Assembly (NCBI RefSeq): GCF_002904165.1 | Contig: NZ_CVTD020000016.1 | Coordinates: 121,117-185,116, forward strand | Direction of reading: 5' to 3' | Source of the DNA: Herbinix hemicellulosilytica | GTDB taxonomy: Bacteria > Bacillota > Clostridia > Lachnospirales > Lachnospiraceae | DNA length: 64,000 nucleotides | Part shown: one piece after another, positions 1 to 10,579 of the stretch | Position numbering within the stretch: the first letter of the stretch is position 1 | Layout of the letters: each line of letters begins with the position of its first letter | Translations under genes and position numbers: made by a program | The notes under the pieces: generated by a model | The model's database searches: none | Told to the model about the DNA's origin: nothing | Seen by the model: only the letters and a program-made list of their open reading frames with translations

Positions 1-1052
<1,052 letters not shown>

Positions 1053-1172
1053 TCATCCTTTCCAAGATTTGTATGATTAGTTGGGTCATTTACCTTAATA
1101 TATAAAAATTTATAAATTTACCAACACATTTGCTTTTATAAACATTCTATGCCTATACGAAAATGTAAGCCT

Positions 1173-2360
<1,188 letters not shown>

Positions 2361-2476
2361 CTATCACCTTCTTCTTAAAATTTTGATTTATTTTAAATGG
2401 GTATATGCCATACCGTTATTCGAAACTAAAGACTTAATAATACAAAACCAACACATAAGAAGTCTTGTCTAATGAA

Positions 2477-2499
2477 AAGGGGTGTCACAAACACCCCTT
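2477..2499 (-). terminator. Rho-independent terminator after the chemoreceptor gene
   Basis: A perfect 9-bp stem (AAGGGGTGT with ACACCCCTT) closes on a 5-nt loop. Read on the minus strand it runs into TTTTC, 84 bp after the chemoreceptor stop. It separates that gene from the esterase-GH51 pair. Confidence 0.8.
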
Positions 2500-2582
2500 A
2501 TATTTAAATTTACCTGTATATTTTCCGGTTTTTTCATATGTTTATATGATTGAGGTTTAGATGCTTTGCGTTAAGTAATATT

Positions 2583-4670
2583 TTATTTGGTTATAAACAT
2601 TTCAATAGCCTTTTCAAGGTCGGATGCATCCTGATTTAAGGCTTTTACCGCTTCGTTCAGTCTGGTTACAGCCTCCAATTGCTCCTGAGCCGTAGCATCA
2701 ACTTCCTGCGATGAAGCGGAGATTTCTTCTGCCACAGCAGAAATACTTTCGATAGCATTCAGTGTATGTACTTTGGATTGATTAATTTCACCGATGCTGC
2801 CTGCAATCTTTTCAAGTTTGTTGGCTAAGTCGTCAACATAAAGATTAATATTGTCAAACAGTTTTACAACGTTATTCAGACGGGCCTCGGTGTTTTGTGA
2901 AATTACTTCTGCCTGCTTAACCGTATTTACCGTAGTTTGTGTTTTTGCGATAATATTTTTAATAATCTCTTCTATTTCCTGTGCAGCCGCAACCGATCTG
3001 CCTGATAAATTCCTGATCTCATCGGCAACTACAGCAAAGCCTCTTCCGGCTTCACCGGCTCTGGCTGCTTCAATGGAAGCATTCAATGACAGTAAGTTTG
3101 TCTGGGCAGCTATTTCGTTTATAACAGCGATAATTTCCGTTATTACTTTCGATTCTCTTTCCAGTTCGGAAATATCCCTGATAGTTTCGTTGGTTACCCG
3201 CAAACTTTCATTTGCTGCTTTAGTAAGTTCTTCTATTACATTTATACCGTCTTTAACTATGCTTCTGGTAGTTTCCGCAATCTGTTCGATAGCTAAAGTA
3301 TTGTCATGGACATTATTTATTTGATTAGCCAGATCATCACTCAGTTTTAAGCACCGCTGGGTATCCTCTGCTTGCTGGACATTTCCCTGCTGAATTTCCG
3401 ATATGGCCAGTGTAATATTTTTTGAAGATGTCAACAGAAATTCGGAATTTTCGGAAACCTTTCTGGCAGATTCCACAACAGTCTGTCCTACTTTGGTTGC
3501 CTTATCAATTATTGCCTTAAGGTTTGCAATCATTTCGTTAATGCTTAGCGACAGCACACCGAATTCGTCATTTCGGATTTTATCAATTGCAGCTGTCAAA
3601 TTTCCCTTTGAAGCCGAAGATAAAGTACTGATCATCGTTTTTATGGCTTTATCAAATCCATATGCGATAAATATCCCTATAGCCACCGCCAAAATAACAG
3701 CCAGTGACACAAGGAATATTGTAACTTTCATGATAGAGCCGGCCTGATCCCTAAGATACGAAGAGGGTATCATAGCACAGACAACGGCACCGCTGTTTCC
3801 GACTTTTGAATATATTAACTCATAATCCTGATTATTGTAATCAATGGTAAGATGATTATTAGCTTCCGGACTGCTATGTATATCCTGATATTCTTTAAGA
3901 CCGGTAAAATGAGCTTCCTTGGCAATCCCGTCCGGAGTAATTTCCCTGCCATCCTGTGATATAAAAGCAATATAGCTGTTTTCAGGCAGATTTAACGTAC
4001 TCATGGCTTCGGATATAACATTCATTGTTAGATCCATAAAAATATATCCGATTTGCTTTGACGATGAATTATAAAGAGGTTTTACCAATGTTATGGCATA
4101 CTTATCTTTTGTGACATCCAGATGCTCATCAATAAAATCATGGTAACCCAGCCAAAGATTAACATTGGGATGTTCATTTATCACCTTGGCTTCTTCGGTT
4201 TCAATGAAAGCCGAATAAGGATCAAAATTATCATCAAAGGAGCCAAAGGATGTTATGGGTTTTCCCGTATTAGGAATAATGAAAATATTTTCTATATAGC
4301 GGTCGGAGGTAGCAATAGTTGAGACCTGACTTCTTGCTGCTTTATATGCGTTACCTTCCGCAAGAATATCTCCGGCATATTTGCCTGAATAATAATCTCT
4401 GATTTGAACATCAAACGTAAGAGAAACAGCTTTGTCTTCGATATTTTGTAATATCAAGCCAAAATATTCCCCGGTTTTATCGATTGACGCTATGGTTGCA
4501 TCCGTAAAAATTTGAGTAATGGCTTTAGACGAACTTATGTAAGCGCTGATGCCTAAGATAACAATAAACACTACAGGTACCAAAAAACCAAAGATTAACT
4601 TGGTGCGTATACTTCCGGTTACCTTTGAGAAGATAGAATTTAACTTAATGTTTTTAGCCTTAGTCTTCAC
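2583..4670 (-). CDS. Methyl-accepting chemotaxis protein with dCache-type extracellular sensor
   Basis: This is a transmembrane chemoreceptor that signals through CheA/CheW. In order it has an N-terminal membrane segment ([19 protein letters not shown]), an extracellular sensor of about 270 residues resembling dCache, a second membrane segment ([21 protein letters not shown]), a HAMP region, and a long coiled-coil signalling domain with the hairpin tip [21 protein letters not shown] place the start at GTG 4670, because GGAGG lies 6 nt before it; an ATG at 4703 is in frame but has no ribosome binding site. The gene lies inside the arabinoxylan cluster, and a LacI-type operator sits in its leader, so the ligand may be a xylan-derived sugar (inference). 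The length of 695 residues is normal. Confidence 0.93.
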   Translation of the reverse strand: MKTKAKNIKLNSIFSKVTGSIRTKLIFGFLVPVVFIVILGISAYISSSKAITQIFTDATIASIDKTGEYFGLILQNIEDKAVSLTFDVQIRDYYSGKYAGDILAEGNAYKAARSQVSTIATSDRYIENIFIIPNTGKPITSFGSFDDNFDPYSAFIETEEAKVINEHPNVNLWLGYHDFIDEHLDVTKDKYAITLVKPLYNSSSKQIGYIFMDLTMNVISEAMSTLNLPENSYIAFISQDGREITPDGIAKEAHFTGLKEYQDIHSSPEANNHLTIDYNNQDYELIYSKVGNSGAVVCAMIPSSYLRDQAGSIMKVTIFLVSLAVILAVAIGIFIAYGFDKAIKTMISTLSSASKGNLTAAIDKIRNDEFGVLSLSINEMIANLKAIIDKATKVGQTVVESARKVSENSEFLLTSSKNITLAISEIQQGNVQQAEDTQRCLKLSDDLANQINNVHDNTLAIEQIAETTRSIVKDGINVIEELTKAANESLRVTNETIRDISELERESKVITEIIAVINEIAAQTNLLSLNASIEAARAGEAGRGFAVVADEIRNLSGRSVAAAQEIEEIIKNIIAKTQTTVNTVKQAEVISQNTEARLNNVVKLFDNINLYVDDLANKLEKIAGSIGEINQSKVHTLNAIESISAVAEEISASSQEVDATAQEQLEAVTRLNEAVKALNQDASDLEKAIEMFITK

Positions 4671-4715
4671 TCTTAACCTCCGTCCTTTGTAATTTAAATA
4701 CATATTTCTGTAGAT

Positions 4716-4729
4716 GTAAATCGTTTTAC
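4716..4729 (-). promoter_or_regulatory. Predicted LacI-family operator in chemoreceptor leader
   Basis: GTAAATCGTTTTAC differs at one position from the perfect palindrome GTAAAACGTTTTAC in the lacI promoter. It lies downstream of the predicted start of transcription and 45 nt before the GTG start, a roadblock position. Confidence 0.6.
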
Positions 4730-4747
4730 TATGATGTCCTTAATTAA

Positions 4748-4776
4748 CTAATATATAAAATTATAATATATGTCAA
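4748..4776 (-). promoter_or_regulatory. Sigma-A-type promoter of the chemoreceptor gene
   Basis: On the minus strand a consensus -35 TTGACA (4771-4776) is followed after 17 nt by TATTAG (4748-4753); TATATT at 15 nt is an alternative -10. The operator at 4716-4729 would lie about 12-25 nt into the transcript. Confidence 0.5.
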
Positions 4777-4896
4777 TAATACTTGTACAACATGTATAAA
4801 ATTTTATGGATTTAGTAACATTTTTAGTATTTTTTGCTCAGCTTATTTTATTATCAACAAGCTAAAATTGAAAAACGAAGGGCAAGTTTACCAGTT

Positions 4897-6315
4897 TTAT
4901 TCCAATGTAAATGAAGCCAGGCTTGCGCTTCCCTGTCCTTTATAAGTTATATATATGGCATGAATCCCGTCCGGTATTTCTATATCTGCCGAATATTCCT
5001 TCCATACATTTGAAAATACCACCGGTATTTTACCCAGGGCCGGCCCGTTCCATGATGTTTTTATTTCAAAATCTCCTCTGCAATATCCCCGGACTTTTAT
5101 TTTTACCCGTTTAACCCCTTTGCAGTCAAAATATTTAAACCCGGCTGTTGCGGAATCTTTCATATTTGCAATATAGCCTATCTCTTCATCACCGTCTTTT
5201 CCGTCCTGGGTAATTTTAGGGAACTGATTATTCATCCATGCCCCTGTAAAATCCGTATAAACCGATTCTTCCCTGCAAAACAGATTGCAGGCTATATAAG
5301 CATAATACTCTCCTTTTCCAATTAGAGGACCGCCGTTTGATCCGCAGGAAGTCATTTCTACCTGAGGAATCGAGCCGTCTTCCAGGAAAGTAATTTCTTC
5401 CATACATCCCTGCCTGCTGAAGTTGGTACCGTTGGTATGCCTGTGGTAAAATACGTACCATTTGCCGTTTATCTCAATTATGCTTCCGTGATTATTTCCT
5501 CCGTAATACATGGGTTTATCTGCAGGTTTATAGGTACTTATACCCATATCACAATTACTTACTATAGTTCCCCCAAATTTAAAACCCTTGGTGGGATGCT
5601 TACTGGTAGCATAGCATAACTCATGCATAAGAACAGATGAGTATATAAAATAATATGTATCTCCTTTTTTTCTTATAGAGGGAGCTTCAAAAAATTCATG
5701 TCCTTCATAACCGCTGCCTTTGCTGTACGGTTCACTTGGTGCAATTATTACCGGAGGTTCAATAACCGTAAGCATATCGGCACTGCTTAAAACCGTTGCC
5801 ATGGCACCGCTTCTGTTCTTATCTCCAACGGGACAAAAGCCCGTATATAGATAAACTTTATCGCCCTCTACCAAAACAGCCGGATCAAATTGGGGTTCAT
5901 CTCCCTCTTTTTCGCCTAATCTGACCCCGTCAGGATAACGGACGTAACCATAGAACTTATATCTTCCCGCAGGTTTATCGCATACCGCAACCGATACTAC
6001 GGAACTTTTGCTGTCGACATAATACAGATAATACCTCCCGTCCGGTCCTTTTGCCACATCGGGAGCATAAAGGCAAGAGTCCCTGTCATCGTTATTTTCC
6101 ACATCTGTGGCTTCATAAATTACTCCCTCGTAGCGCCAGTCGGCCAGATCGTCTACCGGTGCAGACCAGCAGACATAATCGTTCAAACAGTATGCATAAC
6201 CGTTAAAACGGTCATGGGAGCCGAACACATACACTCTGTCATCAAAAACATACGGTTCACCGTCGGGAATATATTCCCATGACGGAAGATACGGATTAAA
6301 TCCTTGTTTTTTCAT
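4897..6315 (-). CDS. GH43 glycoside hydrolase with C-terminal CBM6-like domain (xylosidase/arabinofuranosidase)
   Basis: This 472-residue protein has a five-bladed GH43 propeller (about 1-330) and a C-terminal jelly roll (about 345-472) like CBM6. Likely catalytic residues are the general base D18 in YIPDGEPYVF, the pKa-modulating aspartate D144 in EPQFDPAVL, and the general acid E210 in GHEFFEAPS. Such enzymes release xylose or arabinose from xylo-oligosaccharides; which one cannot be read from the sequence. No signal peptide is present. A strong AAAAAGGAGG site precedes the ATG. It starts 41 bp after the lacI stop, so the two form an operon driven by the lacI promoter and its operator. The gap to the chemoreceptor (about 190 bp) contains that gene's own promoter. 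Confidence 0.92.
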   Translation of the reverse strand: MKKQGFNPYLPSWEYIPDGEPYVFDDRVYVFGSHDRFNGYAYCLNDYVCWSAPVDDLADWRYEGVIYEATDVENNDDRDSCLYAPDVAKGPDGRYYLYYVDSKSSVVSVAVCDKPAGRYKFYGYVRYPDGVRLGEKEGDEPQFDPAVLVEGDKVYLYTGFCPVGDKNRSGAMATVLSSADMLTVIEPPVIIAPSEPYSKGSGYEGHEFFEAPSIRKKGDTYYFIYSSVLMHELCYATSKHPTKGFKFGGTIVSNCDMGISTYKPADKPMYYGGNNHGSIIEINGKWYVFYHRHTNGTNFSRQGCMEEITFLEDGSIPQVEMTSCGSNGGPLIGKGEYYAYIACNLFCREESVYTDFTGAWMNNQFPKITQDGKDGDEEIGYIANMKDSATAGFKYFDCKGVKRVKIKVRGYCRGDFEIKTSWNGPALGKIPVVFSNVWKEYSADIEIPDGIHAIYITYKGQGSASLASFTLE

Positions 6316-6356
6316 CTTTGCCTCCTTTTTCTAATGAAAGAATGTTTTAGCAATGG

Positions 6357-7391
6357 TTAAATGCTGCTTACCGATTCTCTTATAATCATCTGACACGGCA
6401 ATTTTATTACTGTATGATTACTTTTTATCCTGCTTTCAATCATATTTAAAATTTTTTTTGCAGCTTCTATACCGATTGATTTAAGTGGAATGTCATTGGT
6501 TGTAAGTTTCGGCCTTAAATATTCTGAAATCACATTATTGTCATATCCGACAACTGAGATTTCTTTCCCTATGGATATATTGTTGTCATAAAAGTAATCG
6601 TAGGCACCGGCTGCCATCAGATCATTCATGCAAAAAACAGCCGTAATCCCTTCCTTAACTAATAATTCCGCACATTTATAACCCGACGGCCTGTACCAGT
6701 CGCCATATTTTATCCAATCCGGGTTAAATAAAATATGTTCTTCATATAATGCCTTCTGATATCCCAAAATTCGACCCTGGGCATGAAGGTTGCCGGCATC
6801 TCCGGAAATCACACCAATTCTTCGGTGTCCCATTGATATCAGATATTTAGTGATATCATATCCGCCTTTTTCGTCATCAAAAACGATTGAAGGTATTTGG
6901 GCCGACGTAGAAAGGCCGTACACCACAATTACCGGAATATTTAAGTTATACATTTCCAAATCTATGTAACGGCAGTGTCCCGCCACATACATTATGCCGT
7001 CCACCTTAACAGACAGCAGCTCCTGTATGGCGGGCTGTAGGACCGATTGAATTTTGTCTTTGTCTGAATACCATGTATTCTGCCATCTGTCATAAAGCCT
7101 TAGGTTTACAAGTATTGTACGATAATTGTTGTCATCACAATAAGCCATAATGGCTTCTACTATAGGCGGGGTGCTGAATAAATCCAGGTCTTCCGCAATA
7201 ATACCTATAATTCTGGTTTTATTCTTTCTCATACCCTGTGCAAAATAATTAGGTTGATATCCTGTTTCTTTTACCACTTCCAAAATCCTTTGCTTGGTTT
7301 CTTCACTGACTTTAGGCTTGCCATTAAGGACATTGGAAACCGTACTGACAGAAACCCCGCACATTCTAGCTATATCTCTTAATGTTACCAT
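6357..7391 (-). CDS. LacI-family transcriptional regulator of the arabinoxylan cluster
   Basis: This 344-residue repressor has an N-terminal helix-turn-helix (residues 1-25, LRDIARMCGVSVSTVSNVLN), the hinge region GYQPNYFAQGMR, and a periplasmic-binding-protein-like sugar domain ending in GYDNNVISEYLRPKLTT, typical of the family. It probably responds to a xylan-derived sugar and represses its own operon with GH43, and likely the chemoreceptor. Evidence for autoregulation is a 14-bp perfect palindrome between its -10 box and start codon. The ribosome site AAGGG is 11 nt from the ATG. The effector sugar is unknown; a galactose or maltose regulator of the same family would look similar, but the neighbours argue for pentosides. 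Confidence 0.92.
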   Translation of the reverse strand: MVTLRDIARMCGVSVSTVSNVLNGKPKVSEETKQRILEVVKETGYQPNYFAQGMRKNKTRIIGIIAEDLDLFSTPPIVEAIMAYCDDNNYRTILVNLRLYDRWQNTWYSDKDKIQSVLQPAIQELLSVKVDGIMYVAGHCRYIDLEMYNLNIPVIVVYGLSTSAQIPSIVFDDEKGGYDITKYLISMGHRRIGVISGDAGNLHAQGRILGYQKALYEEHILFNPDWIKYGDWYRPSGYKCAELLVKEGITAVFCMNDLMAAGAYDYFYDNNISIGKEISVVGYDNNVISEYLRPKLTTNDIPLKSIGIEAAKKILNMIESRIKSNHTVIKLPCQMIIRESVSSI

Positions 7392-7419
7392 TTATTTCAA
7401 TCCCTTCTTAAAGGATTAG

Positions 7420-7433
7420 GTAAAACGTTTTAC
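7420..7433 (-). promoter_or_regulatory. LacI-family operator (perfect 14-bp palindrome)
   Basis: GTAAAACGTTTTAC is a perfect CG-centred palindrome, the architecture LacI/GalR proteins bind. It begins 5 nt after the predicted -10 box, overlapping the start of transcription, and ends 29 nt before the lacI ATG. A near-identical copy is at 4716-4729. Confidence 0.75.
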
Positions 7434-7438
7434 ATATA

Positions 7439-7466
7439 ATTATAATCACCATCATAAATAATTCAA
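7439..7466 (-). promoter_or_regulatory. Promoter of the lacI-GH43 operon
   Basis: On the minus strand TTGAAT (7461-7466) and TATAAT (7439-7444) are separated by 16 nt. The operator immediately downstream would block initiation when occupied. Confidence 0.65.
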
Positions 7467-7613
7467 CTGAAATTTATTATTTATTTAAAAAATACAATAT
7501 TATTTCCTGCTGCATTAAAGTGTTGATATATGGCATTTTATAATGTAAACTAGCTATAAAATGATATTCGAAGCAATAACATATGCAATTTTAATTTCTA
7601 ATTTGATTTTTTG

Positions 7614-7632
7614 AATGTCTTATTTAGACATT
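7614..7632. promoter_or_regulatory. Small inverted repeat upstream of luxS
   Basis: A 7-bp perfect inverted repeat (AATGTCT, 5-nt spacer, AGACATT) lies about 87 nt upstream of luxS in the 327-bp lacI-luxS gap. It could be an operator or a small hairpin. I see no SAM-type riboswitch in this gap. Confidence 0.25.
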
Positions 7633-7718
7633 AAGTATCGGATTTTCTGCTTAATCTTATATGGTATATACCGATGCTTAATGTAATGATAAAATTTTAT
7701 CGAAAGGTATGATGACAT

Positions 7719-8198
7719 ATGAAGCAGATTGAAAGCTTTACCGTAGATCATTTAAGGTTACTTCCAGGTGTATACGTATCCAGAAAGGACAGACTGGGGA
7801 ACGAAACCATAACGACTTTAGATCTTCGAATTACAAGGCCAAATTTTGAGCCTGTTATGAATACCGGAGAGATTCATGCCATAGAACATCTGGGAGCTAC
7901 TTATCTTCGAAACCATAAAGATTATGCCGACAAAACCATTTACTTTGGCCCTATGGGATGCCGTACCGGATTTTATCTTCTTCTTGGCGGAGATTACAGT
8001 TCCAAAGATGTTGTACCTTTAATAATCGAAATGTTTGAATTTATCCGTGATTATGAAGGGGAAATTCCCGGTGCAGCTCCGATAAATTGCGGCAATTATC
8101 TGGATATGAATCTGACGATTGCAAAACACTTTGCAAAAAGATACCTTGACGAGGTACTGTACAATATAAATGATGAACGCCTGAATTATCCGGCATAA
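7719..8198 (+). CDS. luxS: S-ribosylhomocysteine lyase LuxS
   Basis: LuxS cleaves S-ribosylhomocysteine to homocysteine and DPD, the precursor of autoinducer-2, as part of the activated methyl cycle. The 159-residue length fits the family. Metal ligands H53 and H57 lie in the HAIEH motif, C124 in PINCGN completes the site, and C81 in GPMGCRTG is the catalytic cysteine. The start has AAAGG 11 nt upstream. It is monocistronic in appearance: the regulator gene behind it is divergent and no methionine-cycle partner (pfs, metK) is adjacent. Confidence 0.97.
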   Translation: MKQIESFTVDHLRLLPGVYVSRKDRLGNETITTLDLRITRPNFEPVMNTGEIHAIEHLGATYLRNHKDYADKTIYFGPMGCRTGFYLLLGGDYSSKDVVPLIIEMFEFIRDYEGEIPGAAPINCGNYLDMNLTIAKHFAKRYLDEVLYNINDERLNYPA

Positions 8199-8311
8199 CT
8201 AAATAATTCCATATAGATGTCACCGGAACTTAAGCCGTTTTACTGCCGATTATTAGCATGATTGTTATTCCCATGAATATACTATAATGAGTATGTACAA
8301 TGGGAGAAGCT

Positions 8312-9169
8312 ATGGCAGAGGACGGCTTACTTCATACTGCGGAAATCCTAAAAACCGCACTGCCCTATGTAGACGTAAAATCAAAACTGATTTTGGATTT
8401 GCTCGTTAAATTATATGAGCTTATTGCCTGCTTGCGCAATTTCAGGACCAAAGATATGGCTGCCTGTGGCTTTGAAAATACCGGCGAAAAAGTAGATGCG
8501 GAAGCATTGTTAAAAAAAATCAGACCGAGTTGTAACCAAAAGGAGCGGGCTTTTGTAGATAAAATATTAAATATATTTCAGGCCAAGAGAATTTTTGAAA
8601 TGTATAATACATATATGGAAGCTATGAAAGCCATGGAAGGCTTTGACGGGTTTGCCGAAAATGACAACAGCAATGACAATACCTACAATTTCATGGATAG
8701 TTTTTCCGATTTTGATTTATCGGCCATTATAGGCGATGATAATATAGATGTAAACTTACATAAAGATAATAATACATACGCAGAAAATGATTTAAGCCCA
8801 GACAAAGACTATAGTTTAGCCAATGATCTAAGCTTGGACAACGGTTATAATTCAGCAAATGCTCTTATTAAAAGCAATAATTATATCTCTGACAATTATT
8901 TATACAACAACGATACCTTTAATGAAAATAATGACTATAATAAAAGCAATATTAATTACGCCAATGATCCTGATAACAATAACATAGACAACAATAGTCA
9001 AACTGAAAAACATCAGGCAACCAAAGAATCTCCTGACAATAGCAATTTAATCGAAGCACTTAAAGCCATGTTACCTCCGGAGCAGATAGAAACTTTTGAA
9101 AACCTGAGAATGCTTTTTGATTCTATGTCATATGATGATAATAAGAAACCTGAATCTGATAAGGAGTGA
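8312..9169 (+). CDS. Uncharacterised helical protein with Asn/Asp-rich linker (first gene of a pair)
   Basis: I do not recognise this 285-residue protein. Residues about 1-115 are predicted helical (LLHTAEILKTALPYVDVKSK, KERAFVDKILNIF), residues about 120-235 are an Asn/Asp/Tyr-rich low-complexity linker, and the last 45 return to helix with LPPEQIETFENLRMLFDSM. No signal peptide or membrane segment is seen. I choose ATG 8312 rather than ATG 8300 because GGGAG lies just before 8312 and a TATAAT at 8283-8288 would leave almost no leader for 8300. The next gene starts 4 nt after its stop, with AAGGAG inside this gene's last codons, so the two are translationally coupled. The C-terminal motif resembles the C-terminus of the partner. 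Confidence 0.75.
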   Translation: MAEDGLLHTAEILKTALPYVDVKSKLILDLLVKLYELIACLRNFRTKDMAACGFENTGEKVDAEALLKKIRPSCNQKERAFVDKILNIFQAKRIFEMYNTYMEAMKAMEGFDGFAENDNSNDNTYNFMDSFSDFDLSAIIGDDNIDVNLHKDNNTYAENDLSPDKDYSLANDLSLDNGYNSANALIKSNNYISDNYLYNNDTFNENNDYNKSNINYANDPDNNNIDNNSQTEKHQATKESPDNSNLIEALKAMLPPEQIETFENLRMLFDSMSYDDNKKPESDKE

Positions 9170-9173
9170 TATT

Positions 9174-9443
9174 TTGGCTGATTCTTCCTGGAATAATCCT
9201 AAAATGAAGAACATAGATCCCCGGAAATTAGCCGTTCTTATGGAGTTGGTTAAAGAAGCCCAGGGAAAACCTATCGATAAATTAATCCCTCTTATATTAA
9301 GTGCCAACAAAAAGCTTCAGGCTCAAAATTTAAGTTTTACTAAAGATGAAAGCGAGGTTTTAATAGAAATACTGACTAAAAATATGTCCCCAAAAGAAAG
9401 GGCACGGTTTGAAATGCTAAGAAAACTGATGTCAGGAAAATAA
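9174..9443 (+). CDS. Small uncharacterised helical protein (second gene of the pair)
   Basis: This 89-residue protein of unknown function starts at TTG 9174, seven nt after a clear AAGGAG (9161-9166); the upstream in-frame ATGs lie inside the preceding gene and lack such a site. The middle reads KNIDPRKLAVLMELVKEAQG, and the end, MSPKERARFEMLRKLMSG, aligns with the C-terminus of the preceding protein (both carry FExLRxL). From memory, similar small proteins ending in this way occur in other Lachnospiraceae, but no function is known to me. Its coupling to the preceding gene suggests the products interact (inference). Confidence 0.75.
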   Translation: MADSSWNNPKMKNIDPRKLAVLMELVKEAQGKPIDKLIPLILSANKKLQAQNLSFTKDESEVLIEILTKNMSPKERARFEMLRKLMSGK

Positions 9444-9500
9444 TATTGGCTTGTTATTTAAATTAAGATCCGGATACGTCAAATCAATACTGAGCATAAC

Positions 9501-9585
9501 AAAAGAACATCTAACTTATTTTGTATGTAATAATTGGAACATTTATATCCGATTATTACGCACAAAATAAACTAGATGTTCTTTT
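9501..9585. repeat. Long 34-bp inverted repeat (hairpin, possible bidirectional terminator or mini-element)
   Basis: Arms 9501-9534 and 9552-9585 match at 30 of 34 positions around a 17-nt spacer. In a minus-strand transcript three of the four mismatches become G-U pairs, so the structure favours that strand, where it ends in a short run of T downstream of pgsA. It is much longer than the other terminators here and ends in AAAAGAACATCTA, so a decayed miniature inverted-repeat element is an alternative. Confidence 0.6.
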
Positions 9586-9687
9586 ATCAGTGTATAAGGT
9601 TACATCTATATAAATCTTTTTATTCTTTTTCTACTCTTATTCCAATTATAAAAGCAAATTGCACAGTCTACGTATTTTATATTTTAG

Positions 9688-10287
9688 TTATCTTATGGTT
9701 TCTGTTTTTTCCTCCAGCTTAGCCTCCCTGTACATTCTTATATACTCTCTTACATATAAAGCAAAAGATAAGGCCAAAAATGCACCGCATATAAGCAACA
9801 TAACATTTACAATATTCTGATTCAGATTAGGTACAGCAACCAGTACCAACATTACTGCATAAAATACTGTTGTTGATACCTTACCGAACCATTTAGAACC
9901 GTCCAGTTTTTTATTCTTTTTAAGCATTGCAAGACCGGCTATAAGCAGGAACAACTGCATTAATACAAACAATATCAGCAGTAGAAACATCCATTTAATT
10001 TTCACTATCAGAACAAAAATTAAAGCAGCCTGTGTCAATTTGTCGGCTATCGGATCAATCAGCTTGCCAAGCTCGGTAACCATATTAAAAGTTCTTGCAA
10101 TAAAACCGTCCAAAAGATCGGTAATCCCTGATGCAAGAACTACAGCGGCTGCCTGAAAGTATTCCCTGGTTTCCTGTGCCTTAATATATTGCACTACAAA
10201 TACCGGTATCAGCAGGAAGCGGATATAACACAAAATATTCGGGATGCTCCACAAGTCTTTCTTGTTAAATTTAGATATAACCTTCAT
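9688..10287 (-). CDS. pgsA: CDP-diacylglycerol-glycerol-3-phosphate 3-phosphatidyltransferase
   Basis: This integral membrane enzyme makes phosphatidylglycerophosphate, the first committed step to phosphatidylglycerol. The CDP-alcohol phosphotransferase signature D-x2-DG-x2-AR-x8-G-x3-D-x3-D is present with D57, D60, G61, A64, R65, G74, D78 and D82. Hydrophobic segments follow through the 199-residue protein, which is the usual length. AAAGGGG precedes the ATG. It is the only gene between leuS and the long inverted repeat and appears monocistronic. A cardiolipin-type CDP-alcohol transferase would share the motif, so the exact lipid product is inferred. Confidence 0.87.
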   Translation of the reverse strand: MKVISKFNKKDLWSIPNILCYIRFLLIPVFVVQYIKAQETREYFQAAAVVLASGITDLLDGFIARTFNMVTELGKLIDPIADKLTQAALIFVLIVKIKWMFLLLILFVLMQLFLLIAGLAMLKKNKKLDGSKWFGKVSTTVFYAVMLVLVAVPNLNQNIVNVMLLICGAFLALSFALYVREYIRMYREAKLEEKTETIR

Positions 10288-10538
10288 AATAAAATCCCCT
10301 TTACTAGTTTATGCTGCTAATAATGTCTTTATATAAATATCATTGCAATCCATTAATTAAAGGAAATTATATGAGTAAATAACTGCTATCTTCATATCTC
10401 CATAACTATATTATTAAAATATTTCGTTCTATTAATATAATTACAACTATAGCTTATATTTTAACATATTCCTTATTTTTATCAAAGGTGTTTTTTTAAA
10501 AGCTAAAATATAAAATATATTTCTTAGACAAAAACAAG

Positions 10539-10573
10539 CCCTCCCCTTATATTATCAAAATTTAAGGAGAGGG
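10539..10573 (-). terminator. Terminator of leuS
   Basis: An 11-bp stem (CCCTCTCCTTA with TAAGGGGAGGG on the minus strand, one T-G wobble) is followed by CTTGTTTTTG shortly after the leuS stop. Confidence 0.8.
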
Positions 10574-10579
10574 TCTGAT

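Noticed and set aside
2851..3747. Plus-strand frames inside the chemoreceptor gene
   Set aside because: They are antisense shadows of the repetitive coiled-coil codons; no ribosome site.
7392..7718. SAM-type riboswitch upstream of luxS
   Set aside because: The gap has no conserved SAM-I core or terminator; only a 7-bp inverted repeat is visible.
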